A stretch of DNA of 64,000 nucleotides from Pseudomonas sp. CHM02 (GTDB lineage Bacteria > Pseudomonadota > Gammaproteobacteria > Pseudomonadales > Pseudomonadaceae), in NCBI RefSeq assembly GCF_000612585.1, contig NZ_JFCA01000019.1, positions 51,806-115,805 of the forward strand, written 5' to 3'. Under the pieces are notes generated by a model. That model was not told the DNA's origin. It made no database searches and was given only the letters and a program-made list of their open reading frames with translations. Each line of letters begins with the position of its first letter. Position 1 is the first letter of the stretch. The position numbers were made by a program, and so were the translations under genes. Positions 27,185 to 36,489 of the stretch are shown piece by piece.

Positions 27185-27274
27185 CTGTGGGAGCCGGGCT
27201 TGCCCGCGATGCACGCGACGCGGTCTGCCAGTCAGACCGCGGCGACGCAATCGCAGGCAAGCCAGCTCCCACAG
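27185..27274. repeat. REP/BIME element between tssC and hcp
   Basis: Outer arms CTGTGGGAGCCGGGCTTGCC and GGCAAGCCAGCTCCCACAG enclose an inner GCGGTCTG-CCAG-TCAGACCGC stem. It separates the hcp ribosome site from tssC and could attenuate or protect mRNA at this junction, where Hcp must be made in great excess over the sheath. That role is inference. Confidence 0.85.
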
Positions 27275-27334
27275 AACAGCATTGCCCATTGGGCTTAAAC
27301 AAATATCGTGGCTGAGTCCACACAGGGAGAAAAC

Positions 27335-27823
27335 ATGGCTGTTGATATTTTCATCAAGATCGGCGACATCAAGGGCGAGTCCATGGACAAGGCCCACAAG
27401 GACGAAATCGACGTGCTGAACTGGAGCTGGGGCATGGCCCAGTCCGGCAACATGCACGTGGGCGGTGGCGGCGGCGCGGGCAAGGTGAATATCCAGGACC
27501 TGTCGCTGACCAAGTACGTCGACAAGGCCTCGCCGAACCTGATGATGCACTGCGCCAGCGGCAAGCACATCGACAAGGTCAAGCTGACCGTGCGCAAGGC
27601 CGGCGGCGAAAGCCAGGTCGAGTACATGGTGATCAACCTGGAAGAAGTGCTGGTCACCTCGCTGAGCACGGGTGGTTCGGGCACCGATGACCGCCTGACC
27701 GAGAACGTCACCCTGAACTTCGCCCAAGTGATGGTCGACTACCAGCCGCAGAAAGCCGACGGCACCAAAGACGGCGGCGCGATCAAGTTTGGCTGGAACA
27801 TCCGTTCCAACACCAAGCGCTGA
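27335..27823 (+). CDS. hcp: T6SS tube protein Hcp
   Basis: This 162-residue protein (MAVDIFIKIGDIKGESMDK, then DEIDVLNWSWGMAQSGNMHVG) is a close Hcp1-type tube subunit. Hexamer rings stack inside the TssBC sheath, and small effectors can travel in the lumen. ATG 27335 follows an AGGGAGA site at ideal spacing; a GTG at 27308 would add nine residues. Position after tssC is as in the H1 cluster. Confidence 0.97.
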   Translation: MAVDIFIKIGDIKGESMDKAHKDEIDVLNWSWGMAQSGNMHVGGGGGAGKVNIQDLSLTKYVDKASPNLMMHCASGKHIDKVKLTVRKAGGESQVEYMVINLEEVLVTSLSTGGSGTDDRLTENVTLNFAQVMVDYQPQKADGTKDGGAIKFGWNIRSNTKR

Positions 27824-27901
27824 TAGCCTTTGTGGCCGTGGCCTGGCGCCACGGCCACACGCACTTTGCCCCCCTCACAACCCGTCCGTGGAGCTGCTTT
27901 G

Positions 27902-28417
27902 GTGGTAACTGAAATCGCTTCCCGCGACCGTCTGCAACCGTCCCTGCTGGACCGGCTGACGGACGATGATCCGACCAATCCCAAGGAAAGCGCCGACAAA
28001 CGCGTGCTCTCCCTGACCCAATTGAAAGCCTCGGTGCTGCGCGACCTGGCGTGGCTGCTCAACACCACGTCGTTGCTCGATGCCGATGCCACGCTGCACA
28101 CTCCGGCGGGCACTTCGGTGGTCAACTACGGCCTGCCGGCGCTGGCAGGCAACAGCGTGTCCAGTGTCGACATCAAGGCGCTGGAAGCCTTGATTTACCA
28201 GGCCATCGCCACCTTCGAACCGCGCATCCTGCGCCACACCTTGCGCGTCAAGGCACGTGTCGGCCATGGCGAGATGAATCACAACGCCCTGAGTTTCGAG
28301 ATCGAAGGCGACCTGTGGGCCCAGCCGGTGCCGCTGCGCCTGTTGCTGCAGACCGACCTCGACCTGGAATCCGGCCATGTGCGTGTGGTCAACGCCGACC
28401 AGCGGAGACGCCCATGA
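27902..28417 (+). CDS. tssE: T6SS baseplate protein TssE (gp25-like)
   Basis: This 171-residue protein contains the gp25/lysozyme-like domain of the T6SS baseplate ([13 protein letters not shown] at the N-terminus, then [12 protein letters not shown] and [14 protein letters not shown]). GTG 27902 follows GTGGAG at suitable distance; the ORF opens further upstream at 27830 without a leader. In P. aeruginosa tagJ precedes tssE; here only 78 bp separate hcp and tssE, so tagJ is missing. It overlaps tssF by 4 bp. Confidence 0.93.
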   Translation: MVTEIASRDRLQPSLLDRLTDDDPTNPKESADKRVLSLTQLKASVLRDLAWLLNTTSLLDADATLHTPAGTSVVNYGLPALAGNSVSSVDIKALEALIYQAIATFEPRILRHTLRVKARVGHGEMNHNALSFEIEGDLWAQPVPLRLLLQTDLDLESGHVRVVNADQRRRP

Positions 28418-30273
28418 ACCCGCGCCTGCTGGAGCTGTACAACCAGGAGCTGCACCACGTGCGCGAAAGCGCCGCAGAGTTCGCCAAGGAATACCCGAAG
28501 ATCGCCAGTCGGCTGACCCTGTCCGGTATGGACTGCGCCGACCCGTACGTCGAACGCTTGCTTGAGGGTTTTGCCTACCTCACCGCCCGCGTGCAACTCA
28601 AGCTCGACGCCGAGTACCCGACCTTCACCCATAACCTGCTGGAAATCGCCTACCCGCACTACCTGGCGCCGACGCCGTCGATGACCGTGGTGCAATTGCA
28701 GACCGATCCCGATGAAGGCTCCCTGACCAGCGGTTTCCCACTGCCCCGCGACACGGTATTGCGTGCCGCCCTGGGCCGTGAAACCCAGACCTGCTGCGAG
28801 TACCGCACCGCGCACCCGGTGACGTTGTGGCCACTGCAGGTCAGCAGTGCCGAATACTTTGGCAACCCCGCCGCCGTGTTGGGCCGACTGGCCGCCAGTG
28901 AGCCGAAAGCCAAGGCCGGCCTGCGCCTGACCCTGTGCACCGGTGCCGAGCTGCCGTTCAACAGCCTCGACCTGGACAACCTGCCGCTGTACCTCAGCGG
29001 GGCCGACGAGCAACCGTTCCGCCTTTACGAGCAACTGCTGGGCAACGCCTGTGCGGTGTTTGCACGCAAGCCGGGTGGCGATTGGGTCGAGCGCCTGCCG
29101 CAGGATGCATTGCGTTCCCGTGGTTTTGACGACGCCGACGCCGCCATGCCGGTGGTGGCGCGTGCCTTCCAGGGCTATCGCCTGTTGCAGGAATACTTCG
29201 CCCTGCCCCACCGCTACCTGTTCGTCGAGTTTGCCGAACTGAGCCGCGCAGTCAAACGCTGCGATGGCCAGGAACTGGAGCTGATCGTGCTGTTCGATCG
29301 CCACGAACCGAGCCTGGAAGGCAGCGTCGGCGCGGCGCAGTTCCTGCCGTTCTGCACCCCGGCGATCAACCTGTTTCCCAAGCGCGTAGACCGTATCCAT
29401 CTGTCCGACCGGGTCAACGAACACCATGTAATCGCCGACCGCACGCGGCCGATGGATTTCGAGATTCACTCGCTCAGTGGCATCACCGGCCATGGCACCG
29501 GGCCGGAACAGCCGTTCTTGCCGTTCTATGCGGTGCGCGACCCGTCGCGCTATGGCCGCGACCAGGCCTATTACACCGTGCGCCGCGAGCCGCGCGTGCT
29601 CTCCAGCGACCAGCGCCGCAACGGCCCACGCTCCACGTACGTAGGCAGCGAAACCTTTGTCAGCCTGGTGGACAGCGGGCAAGCCCCCTACCGCCACGAC
29701 CTGCGCCAACTTGGCGTGACGGCGCTGTGCACCAACCGCGACCTGCCACTGTTCATGAGCGTGGGCAACGGCAAGACCGATTTCACCCTGGCCGACAGCG
29801 CGCCGGTACTGGCCGTGCGTTGCGTCGCAGGCCCAAGCCGTCCGCGTGCCAGCCACGCCCATGACGCCAAGGCCTGGCGTCTGATCAGCCAGTTGTCGCT
29901 CAACTATCTGTCCCTGAGCGAACAGGGCCAGGGCGCCGCAGCCCTGCGCGAGCTGCTGCGCCTGTATGGCGACAGCAACGACGCCGCGCTGCAACTGCAG
30001 ATCGAAGGGCTGCGCGACGTCAGCAGCAAAGCGGTGACCCGCCGGCTGCCGATGCCCGGCCCGATCGTGTTTGGGCGCGGGTTGGAGATCACCCTGGAAT
30101 TCGATGAAAACGCGTTTCGCGGCACCGGCGTGTTCCTGCTCGGTGCGGTGCTGGAGCGCTTCCTGGCACGCTACGTGTCGATCAACAGTTTTACCGAGAC
30201 GGTGATCCGTACCACCGAACGCGGCGAGATCATGCGATGGAAAGCCAAGCCCGGACGTCGTCCGACCCTGTGA
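28414..30273 (+). CDS. tssF: T6SS baseplate protein TssF
   Basis: This 619-residue protein begins [20 protein letters not shown], the TssF/VasA signature, and continues with [21 protein letters not shown] and [15 protein letters not shown]. Two TssF and one TssG form each baseplate wedge around the spike. I start it at ATG 28414, in the ATGA overlap with tssE; the open frame runs back to 28051 through tssE but has no signal there. Confidence 0.95.
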   Translation: MNPRLLELYNQELHHVRESAAEFAKEYPKIASRLTLSGMDCADPYVERLLEGFAYLTARVQLKLDAEYPTFTHNLLEIAYPHYLAPTPSMTVVQLQTDPDEGSLTSGFPLPRDTVLRAALGRETQTCCEYRTAHPVTLWPLQVSSAEYFGNPAAVLGRLAASEPKAKAGLRLTLCTGAELPFNSLDLDNLPLYLSGADEQPFRLYEQLLGNACAVFARKPGGDWVERLPQDALRSRGFDDADAAMPVVARAFQGYRLLQEYFALPHRYLFVEFAELSRAVKRCDGQELELIVLFDRHEPSLEGSVGAAQFLPFCTPAINLFPKRVDRIHLSDRVNEHHVIADRTRPMDFEIHSLSGITGHGTGPEQPFLPFYAVRDPSRYGRDQAYYTVRREPRVLSSDQRRNGPRSTYVGSETFVSLVDSGQAPYRHDLRQLGVTALCTNRDLPLFMSVGNGKTDFTLADSAPVLAVRCVAGPSRPRASHAHDAKAWRLISQLSLNYLSLSEQGQGAAALRELLRLYGDSNDAALQLQIEGLRDVSSKAVTRRLPMPGPIVFGRGLEITLEFDENAFRGTGVFLLGAVLERFLARYVSINSFTETVIRTTERGEIMRWKAKPGRRPTL

Positions 30274-31280
30274 GTACCCTGGATGCGATGCATCAGGAGC
30301 CCTGGGAATACGATTTCTTCCAGGCGCTGCGGCGTATCGAGTGCGAATCGCCGGAGCTGCCGCGCCTGGGCCATTCCCTGCGCCTGGCAGATGACCCGCT
30401 GCGCCTGGGGCAACAGGCCGATTGCACCTTCGCCCCGGCCACGCTGGCGTCGGTCGACCCCGGTAGCGATGGCAAGCCGGCGCGGCTCGAACAGTTCTTC
30501 TTCGGCCTTGGCGGCCCCAACGGCCCGCTGCCGCTGCATATCACCGAATATGTGCGCGAACGCCAGCGCAACAATGCCGACAGCACCAGCAAACACTTCC
30601 TGGATGTGTTCCACCATCGCTTGCTGAGCCTGTTCTACCGAGCCTGGGCCGAGGCGCGGCCAACGGTCAGCCACGACCGCCCGGACGATGACTACTGGTC
30701 TGCACGCCTCGCCGCGCTGAGTGGCCGTGGCATGCCAAGCCTGCTGAATCAGGGGCTCATCCCGGATACCGCGAAGCTGCACTACAGCGGCCACCTCTCG
30801 GCGCAAACCCGCTACCCGGATGGTTTGAAAGCCATTCTCGGCGAGTACTTCGGCCTGCCGGTGGAGATCGAAGAGTACGTCGGCCAATGGTTGGAACTGC
30901 CCGAACGCAGCCGTGTGAGCGTGAGCGCCAACCGCCTGGGCGTGGACTTTTGCCTGGGCAGCTTCGTGTGGGACCGCCAGCACAAATTCCGTATCCGCCT
31001 GGGTCCGCTCAAGCTGGATGACTACATGGGCATGCTGCCCGGCCGCCAGCCGTTCAACGAACTGGTGGCGTGGGTGGCCGAGTACCTGGGCCACGAACTG
31101 GACTGGGACCTGAACCTGGTTCTGCAACAACCCGAAGTCCCGGCGCTGCAACTCAACGGCCAGTTCCGCCTGGGCTTCAACACCTGGCTCGGCAAGCCCG
31201 AGCATGACGCCAACGACCTAATCCTGGCCCGGCATTACGCCGACCACGCCACCACCTCAAGGAATCCAGAGCATGGGTGA
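30237..31280 (+). CDS. tssG: T6SS baseplate protein TssG
   Basis: This 347-residue protein has the TssG/VasB core EPWEYDFFQALRRIE, LRLADDPLRLGQ and FFFGLGGPNGPLPLHITEY. It completes the baseplate wedge with TssF. ATG 30237 makes a 37-bp overlap with tssF; ATG 30282 would remove 15 residues and keep the whole conserved domain, so the exact start is uncertain. The stop overlaps clpV by 8 bp. Confidence 0.94.
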   Translation: MESQARTSSDPVSTLDAMHQEPWEYDFFQALRRIECESPELPRLGHSLRLADDPLRLGQQADCTFAPATLASVDPGSDGKPARLEQFFFGLGGPNGPLPLHITEYVRERQRNNADSTSKHFLDVFHHRLLSLFYRAWAEARPTVSHDRPDDDYWSARLAALSGRGMPSLLNQGLIPDTAKLHYSGHLSAQTRYPDGLKAILGEYFGLPVEIEEYVGQWLELPERSRVSVSANRLGVDFCLGSFVWDRQHKFRIRLGPLKLDDYMGMLPGRQPFNELVAWVAEYLGHELDWDLNLVLQQPEVPALQLNGQFRLGFNTWLGKPEHDANDLILARHYADHATTSRNPEHG

Positions 31281-33936
31281 AATCAGTCGCGCCGCACTGT
31301 TCGGCAAACTCAACAGCGTGGCCTACAAGGCCATCGAAGCCGCCACCGTGTTCTGCAAGTTGCGGGGCAACCCGTATGTGGAACTGGCCCACTGGTTTCA
31401 CCAGTTGCTGCAACTGCAGGACTCGGACCTGCACCGCATCATCCGCCAGTTCAACGTCGAACCGGCGCGCCTGGCCCGCGACCTGACCGAAGCCCTGGAC
31501 CGCCTGCCGCGCGGCTCGACCTCGATCACTGACCTGTCCTCCCATGTGGAAGAAGCGGTAGAGCGCGGTTGGGTCTACGGCAGCCTGATGTTCGGCGAAA
31601 GCCAGGTGCGCACCGGTTATCTGGTGCTCGGCATTCTCAAGACCCCGAGCCTGCGCCATGCGCTGCTGGGTTTGTCTGCCGAGTTCGACAAGATCAAGGC
31701 CGAGGCCCTGAGCGAACGCTTTGACGAATACGTCGGTGATTCGCCGGAAAATGCCCTGAGCGCCAGCGATGGTTTCAACGCCGGTGCCGTGCCAGGTGAA
31801 GCCAGCGGTGCCATGGCGCCGAGTGCAATGGGCAAGCAGGAAGCGCTCAAGCGTTTCACGGTCGACCTGACCGAACAGGCCCGCAGCGGCAAGCTCGACC
31901 CGATTGTTGGCCGTGATGAAGAGATCCGCCAACTGGTCGACATCCTCATGCGTCGTCGCCAGAACAACCCGATCCTCACCGGTGAAGCCGGGGTGGGCAA
32001 GACCGCCGTGGTCGAAGGTTTCGCCCTGCGCATCGTCGCCGGTGACGTGCCGCCAGCCTTGAAGGACGTGGAACTGCGCAGCCTCGATGTGGGCCTGCTG
32101 CAAGCCGGCGCCAGCATGAAAGGCGAGTTCGAACAGCGCCTGCGCCAGGTCATCGAAGACGTCCAGGCTTCGCCCAAGCCGATCATTCTGTTTATCGACG
32201 AAGCCCACACACTGGTGGGTGCCGGTGGCGCCGCCGGCACGGGTGACGCAGCCAACCTGCTCAAGCCTGCCCTGGCACGCGGCACCTTGCGTACCGTGGC
32301 CGCCACCACCTGGGCCGAGTACAAGAAGCACATCGAAAAAGACCCGGCCCTGACCCGTCGCTTCCAGGTGGTACAAGTGGCCGAGCCGTCGGAAGACAAG
32401 GCGCTGCTGATGATGCGCGGCGTGGCGTCGACCATGGAGAAACACCATCAGGTGCAGATCCTTGACGAAGCCCTGGAAGCGTCGGTGAAGCTGTCTCATC
32501 GCTACATCCCGGCGCGTCAGTTGCCGGACAAATCCGTGAGCCTGCTGGACACCGCCTGTGCCCGCGTCGCCATCAGCCTGCACGCGGTGCCGGCCGAAGT
32601 GGACGACAGCCGCCGCCGCATCGAAGCGCTGGAAACAGAACTGCAGATCATTGCCCGCGAGCATGCCATCGGCATTGCGATTGGTGCGCGTCAAACCAAC
32701 ACCGAGGCGCTGTTGAGCGCTGAGCGTGAGCGTCTGGCGACCTTGGAAAGCCGTTGGGTTGAAGAGAAAACCCTGGTGGACGAGCTGCTAGCCACCCGTG
32801 CAACGCTGCGTGAAAAGGCGGGCGTGGTGGACAGTGGCAACGATGAGCTGCGCGCCCAACTGGTCGACCTGCAACAACGCCTCACCGCCCTGCAAGGCGA
32901 AACCCCGCTGATCCTGCCGACCGTGGATTACCAGGCCGTGGCCTCGGTGGTCGCTGACTGGACCGGCATCCCGGTAGGCCGCATGGCGCGCAATGAATTG
33001 GAGACGGTGCTCAACCTCGACCAGCACCTGAAGAAACGCATCATCGGCCAGGACCACGCCCTGCAGATGATCGCCAAGCGCATCCAGACGTCCCGCGCCG
33101 GCCTCGACAACCCGAGCAAGCCAATTGGCGTGTTCATGCTGGCCGGCACCTCGGGCGTGGGCAAGACCGAAACCGCCCTGGCCCTGGCCGAAGCCATGTA
33201 CGGCGGCGAGCAGAACGTCATCACCATTAACATGAGCGAATTCCAGGAAGCCCACACGGTGTCGACCCTCAAGGGCGCACCGCCGGGTTATATCGGCTAC
33301 GGCGAAGGCGGCGTGCTGACCGAAGCCGTACGACGCAAACCCTACAGCGTGGTGCTGCTGGACGAGGTGGAAAAAGCCCACCCGGACGTGCATGAGATCT
33401 TCTTCCAGGTGTTCGACAAAGGCGTGATGGAAGACGGCGAAGGCCGTGTGATCGACTTCAAGAACACCCTGATCCTGCTGACCACCAACGCCGGCACCGA
33501 GCTGATTTCCCACGTGTGCAAAGACCCGGCGAACGTGCCGGAGCCGGAAGAAATCGCCAAGGCCCTGCGCCAGCCGCTGCTGGAGATCTTCCCGCCGGCA
33601 TTGCTCGGCCGCCTGGTGACCATTCCGTACTACCCGCTCAGCGACGAGATGCTCAAGGCGATCACCCGCCTGCAACTCAACCGCATCAAGAAGCGCGTGG
33701 AGACTACGCACAAGGTGGCTTTCGACTACGACGACGCGGTGGTCGACCTGATCGTCTCGCGCTGCACCGAGACCGAAAGCGGCGGGCGCATGATCGACAC
33801 CATCCTCACCAACAGCCTGCTGCCGGACATGAGCCGTGAGTTCCTCACGCGCATGCTCGAAGGCAAGGCGCTGGCGGGTGTGCGTATCAGCAGCCGGGAT
33901 AATGAATTGCACTACGACTTCAGCGACGCCAACTGA
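31273..33936 (+). CDS. clpV: T6SS sheath disassembly ATPase ClpV (TssH)
   Basis: This 887-residue Hsp100 ATPase has two AAA+ modules, with Walker A motifs starting at residues 237 (GEAGVGKT) and 625 (GTSGVGKT). The N-terminal helical domain recognises contracted TssB-TssC sheath, and a coiled middle domain lies near 440-540. It recycles sheath subunits after firing. Walker B motifs (ILFIDEAHTL, VVLLDEVEKAH) are intact. Confidence 0.97.
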   Translation: MGEISRAALFGKLNSVAYKAIEAATVFCKLRGNPYVELAHWFHQLLQLQDSDLHRIIRQFNVEPARLARDLTEALDRLPRGSTSITDLSSHVEEAVERGWVYGSLMFGESQVRTGYLVLGILKTPSLRHALLGLSAEFDKIKAEALSERFDEYVGDSPENALSASDGFNAGAVPGEASGAMAPSAMGKQEALKRFTVDLTEQARSGKLDPIVGRDEEIRQLVDILMRRRQNNPILTGEAGVGKTAVVEGFALRIVAGDVPPALKDVELRSLDVGLLQAGASMKGEFEQRLRQVIEDVQASPKPIILFIDEAHTLVGAGGAAGTGDAANLLKPALARGTLRTVAATTWAEYKKHIEKDPALTRRFQVVQVAEPSEDKALLMMRGVASTMEKHHQVQILDEALEASVKLSHRYIPARQLPDKSVSLLDTACARVAISLHAVPAEVDDSRRRIEALETELQIIAREHAIGIAIGARQTNTEALLSAERERLATLESRWVEEKTLVDELLATRATLREKAGVVDSGNDELRAQLVDLQQRLTALQGETPLILPTVDYQAVASVVADWTGIPVGRMARNELETVLNLDQHLKKRIIGQDHALQMIAKRIQTSRAGLDNPSKPIGVFMLAGTSGVGKTETALALAEAMYGGEQNVITINMSEFQEAHTVSTLKGAPPGYIGYGEGGVLTEAVRRKPYSVVLLDEVEKAHPDVHEIFFQVFDKGVMEDGEGRVIDFKNTLILLTTNAGTELISHVCKDPANVPEPEEIAKALRQPLLEIFPPALLGRLVTIPYYPLSDEMLKAITRLQLNRIKKRVETTHKVAFDYDDAVVDLIVSRCTETESGGRMIDTILTNSLLPDMSREFLTRMLEGKALAGVRISSRDNELHYDFSDAN

Positions 33937-33952
33937 CGGAACACCATTGAAA

Positions 33953-34044
33953 CTGTAGGAGCCGGCTTGCCGGCGATAGCAGCCTGACATTCAACATTGA
34001 TGTTGGTTGATACACCGCTATCGCTGGCAAGCCAGCTCCTACAG
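33953..34044. repeat. REP/BIME element between clpV and vgrG
   Basis: Head-to-head arms CTGTAGGAGCCGGCTTGCCGGCGAT and ATCGCTGGCAAGCCAGCTCCTACAG surround about 40 bp of AT-richer sequence. It divides the structural genes from the spike/effector cassette. Confidence 0.88.
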
Positions 34045-34087
34045 GGGTTCGGTTTCGTCAGGTACATCGACATTTACGGGTTAACCG

Positions 34088-36028
34088 ATGCTATTCAACC
34101 AAGCCTCACGCCTGGCCAAAATCACCAGCCCCCTCGGGCCGGATGTGCTGCTGCTCAATGAAATGGGCGGCGGCGAAGAGCTGGGGCGGCTGTTCAATTA
34201 CGAGCTGCAACTGACGTCCCTGGACGCCAACATCGACCTCAACCAGTTGCTCGGCAAGCCCATGAGCGTGGGCCTGCAACTGGCGGACGGCGGTGAGCGG
34301 CACTTCCACGGCATCGTCGCGCGGTGCAGCCAGAACATCGACCGGGGCCAGTTCGCCAGTTACCAGGTGACGCTGCGCCCTTGGCTATGGTTGCTCAGCA
34401 GAACCTCCGATTGCCGGATTTTCCAGAACCTGAGCATTCCGCAGATCATCAAGCAGGTGTTCCGTGACCTGGGGTTTTCCGACTTCGAAGACGCCCTGAG
34501 CCGGCCGTACCGCGAGTGGGAATACTGCGTGCAGTACCGCGAGACCAGCTTCGACTTCGTCAGCCGCTTGATGGAACAGGAAGGCATCTACTACTTCTTC
34601 CGCCACGAGCAGGACCGCCATGTGCTGGTGCTGGCCGACGCCTACGGTGCCCACACCACCGTGCCCGGCTACGCGTCGATCCCGTACTACCCCAAGGACG
34701 AGCAGCAGCGCGAACGCGATCATATGCACAACTGGCACCTGGCCCAGGAGGTGCAGCCAGGTTCGCTGGAGCTCAACGACTACGACTTCCAGCGCCCCAG
34801 CGCCAGCATCGACGTGCGCTCGGCCATGCCGCGCCCGCACACCGCCGGCGACTACCCGCTGTACGACTACCCCGGCACCTACGTGCAAAGCGAAGACGGC
34901 GAACACTACGCCCGCACCCGCATCGAAGCCCTGCAGACCCTGTATGAACAGATCGAGTTCAGCGGCAACGCCCGTGGCCTGGGATCGGGGCATTTGTTCA
35001 GCCTCACCGGCTTCAGCCGCAGGGACCAGAACCGCGAATACCTGATCGTCGGCTGCCGCTACTACATCAATCAGGAAAGCCTGGAAAGCGGCGGCGGCTC
35101 GGGCTCGGCACAGTTCGAAAGCAGCCTCACCTGCATCGACGCCCAGCAGAGCTTCCGCCCGTTGGCCAGCACCCACCGCCCGATCGTCAAAGGCCCGCAG
35201 ACCGCGCTGGTGGTCGGCCCCAAGGGCGAGGAAATCTGGACCGACCAGTACGGCCGCGTGAAGGTGCACTTCTACTGGGACCGTCATGACCAATCCAACG
35301 AGAACAGCTCATGCTGGATTCGTGTGTCGCAATCCTGGGCCGGCAAGAACTGGGGCTCGATGCAGATCCCGCGGATCGGCCAGGAGGTGATCGTGAGCTT
35401 CCTTGAGGGCGACCCCGACCGGCCGATCATCACCGGGCGGGTCTACAACGCCGAGCAGACCGTGCCTTACGACCTGCCGGAAAACGCGACCCAGAGCGGC
35501 ATGAAAAGTCGTTCGAGCAAGGGCGGTACACCGGCCAACTTCAATGAAATCCGCATGGAGGACAAGAAGGGGTTGGAGCAGTTGTATATCCATGCCGAGC
35601 GGAATCAGGACATTGTCGTCGAAGTCGACGAAAGCCATTCGGTGGGGCATGACCGCAACAAAAGCATCGGCCATAACGAGACGGTGACCATCGGCAACAA
35701 CCGCCTGCGCATCGTCAAGCAGGAAGACATCCTCTCGGTGGGCCAGAGGAAGACCGACAGCATCAGCCAGAGCTACGTCATCGAAGTCGGTGAAAACCTG
35801 CGCCTGGTCTGCGGCGAAAGCATTCTGGAGTTGAACGCCAGCGGGCAGATCAACCTCACGGGCGTGCAGATCAGCTTCTATGCCAGCGGCGATGCCGAGT
35901 TCAACACCGGCGGCGTGCTGCACCTGAACAACGGCGGCGGCCCCGGCGCCACGCCCGATGGCCAGGGCCAGAAAGGCGCCATCGACGCCAATATCAAAGC
36001 CGCGTTCCCCGCACCTAAAAGCTCCTGA
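34088..36028 (+). CDS. vgrG: T6SS spike protein VgrG
   Basis: This 646-residue protein has the gp27-like part (about residues 1-370), the gp5 OB-fold (YGRVKVHFYWDRHDQSNENS, then SCWIRVSQSWAGKNWGSMQI), and a beta-helical needle with repeated short strands (about 500-610). A short disordered tail ends it, so it is not an evolved VgrG. It should carry the PAAR-RHS protein encoded two genes downstream. Length matches P. aeruginosa VgrG1. Confidence 0.96.
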   Translation: MLFNQASRLAKITSPLGPDVLLLNEMGGGEELGRLFNYELQLTSLDANIDLNQLLGKPMSVGLQLADGGERHFHGIVARCSQNIDRGQFASYQVTLRPWLWLLSRTSDCRIFQNLSIPQIIKQVFRDLGFSDFEDALSRPYREWEYCVQYRETSFDFVSRLMEQEGIYYFFRHEQDRHVLVLADAYGAHTTVPGYASIPYYPKDEQQRERDHMHNWHLAQEVQPGSLELNDYDFQRPSASIDVRSAMPRPHTAGDYPLYDYPGTYVQSEDGEHYARTRIEALQTLYEQIEFSGNARGLGSGHLFSLTGFSRRDQNREYLIVGCRYYINQESLESGGGSGSAQFESSLTCIDAQQSFRPLASTHRPIVKGPQTALVVGPKGEEIWTDQYGRVKVHFYWDRHDQSNENSSCWIRVSQSWAGKNWGSMQIPRIGQEVIVSFLEGDPDRPIITGRVYNAEQTVPYDLPENATQSGMKSRSSKGGTPANFNEIRMEDKKGLEQLYIHAERNQDIVVEVDESHSVGHDRNKSIGHNETVTIGNNRLRIVKQEDILSVGQRKTDSISQSYVIEVGENLRLVCGESILELNASGQINLTGVQISFYASGDAEFNTGGVLHLNNGGGPGATPDGQGQKGAIDANIKAAFPAPKSS

Positions 36029-36042
36029 CGAGACCTGTTTTC

Positions 36043-36477
36043 ATGACGTATCGAATCAACGAATTCCAGTTCCAACTGCCGGCCAGCGAGCTGCAGGACG
36101 CGACGATCAATATCCTCAAGTTCCCGGAACTGGGGACTTCACTGATCGTCAGCCGCAGCCTGCTCGCCGAGGGTGAAACCCTGCACAGCAACTTCAATGA
36201 CCAACTCCAGCGCCTGGAAAAACAGGTGCAGGATTTACGCTATCAACCCGGTGTCGACGTGCGCTTGGGCGCGGCCCAAGAGGTGGAAGGCATCGAACTG
36301 CGCAGCCAATTCAACAAGGGCAATGACAAGGTGTTCCAGTATCAACTGGCGCTGGTGCTACCGGGTACGCGCAAGATGCTCGCGTTGAGCTACGTAAAGG
36401 CGGACAAGCTTGGGGACGCCGAGGCGGCGCACTGGGCGTTGATCAAAAATTCGCTGTCGTTCGACGCTGTTTCTTGA
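36043..36477 (+). CDS. Eag-type effector chaperone (DUF1795/DcrB family)
   Basis: This 144-residue protein (YRINEFQFQLPASELQDATI, then NILKFPELGTSLIVSR) belongs to the DUF1795 family that includes EagT6. These chaperones bind the N-terminal transmembrane helices and prePAAR segment of T6SS effectors, shielding them and helping loading onto VgrG. It lies 14 bp after vgrG and 12 bp before the RHS gene whose product has exactly such helices, so that protein is its likely client. Confidence 0.88.
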   Translation: MTYRINEFQFQLPASELQDATINILKFPELGTSLIVSRSLLAEGETLHSNFNDQLQRLEKQVQDLRYQPGVDVRLGAAQEVEGIELRSQFNKGNDKVFQYQLALVLPGTRKMLALSYVKADKLGDAEAAHWALIKNSLSFDAVS

Positions 36478-36489
36478 TGAGCTGCCTGC

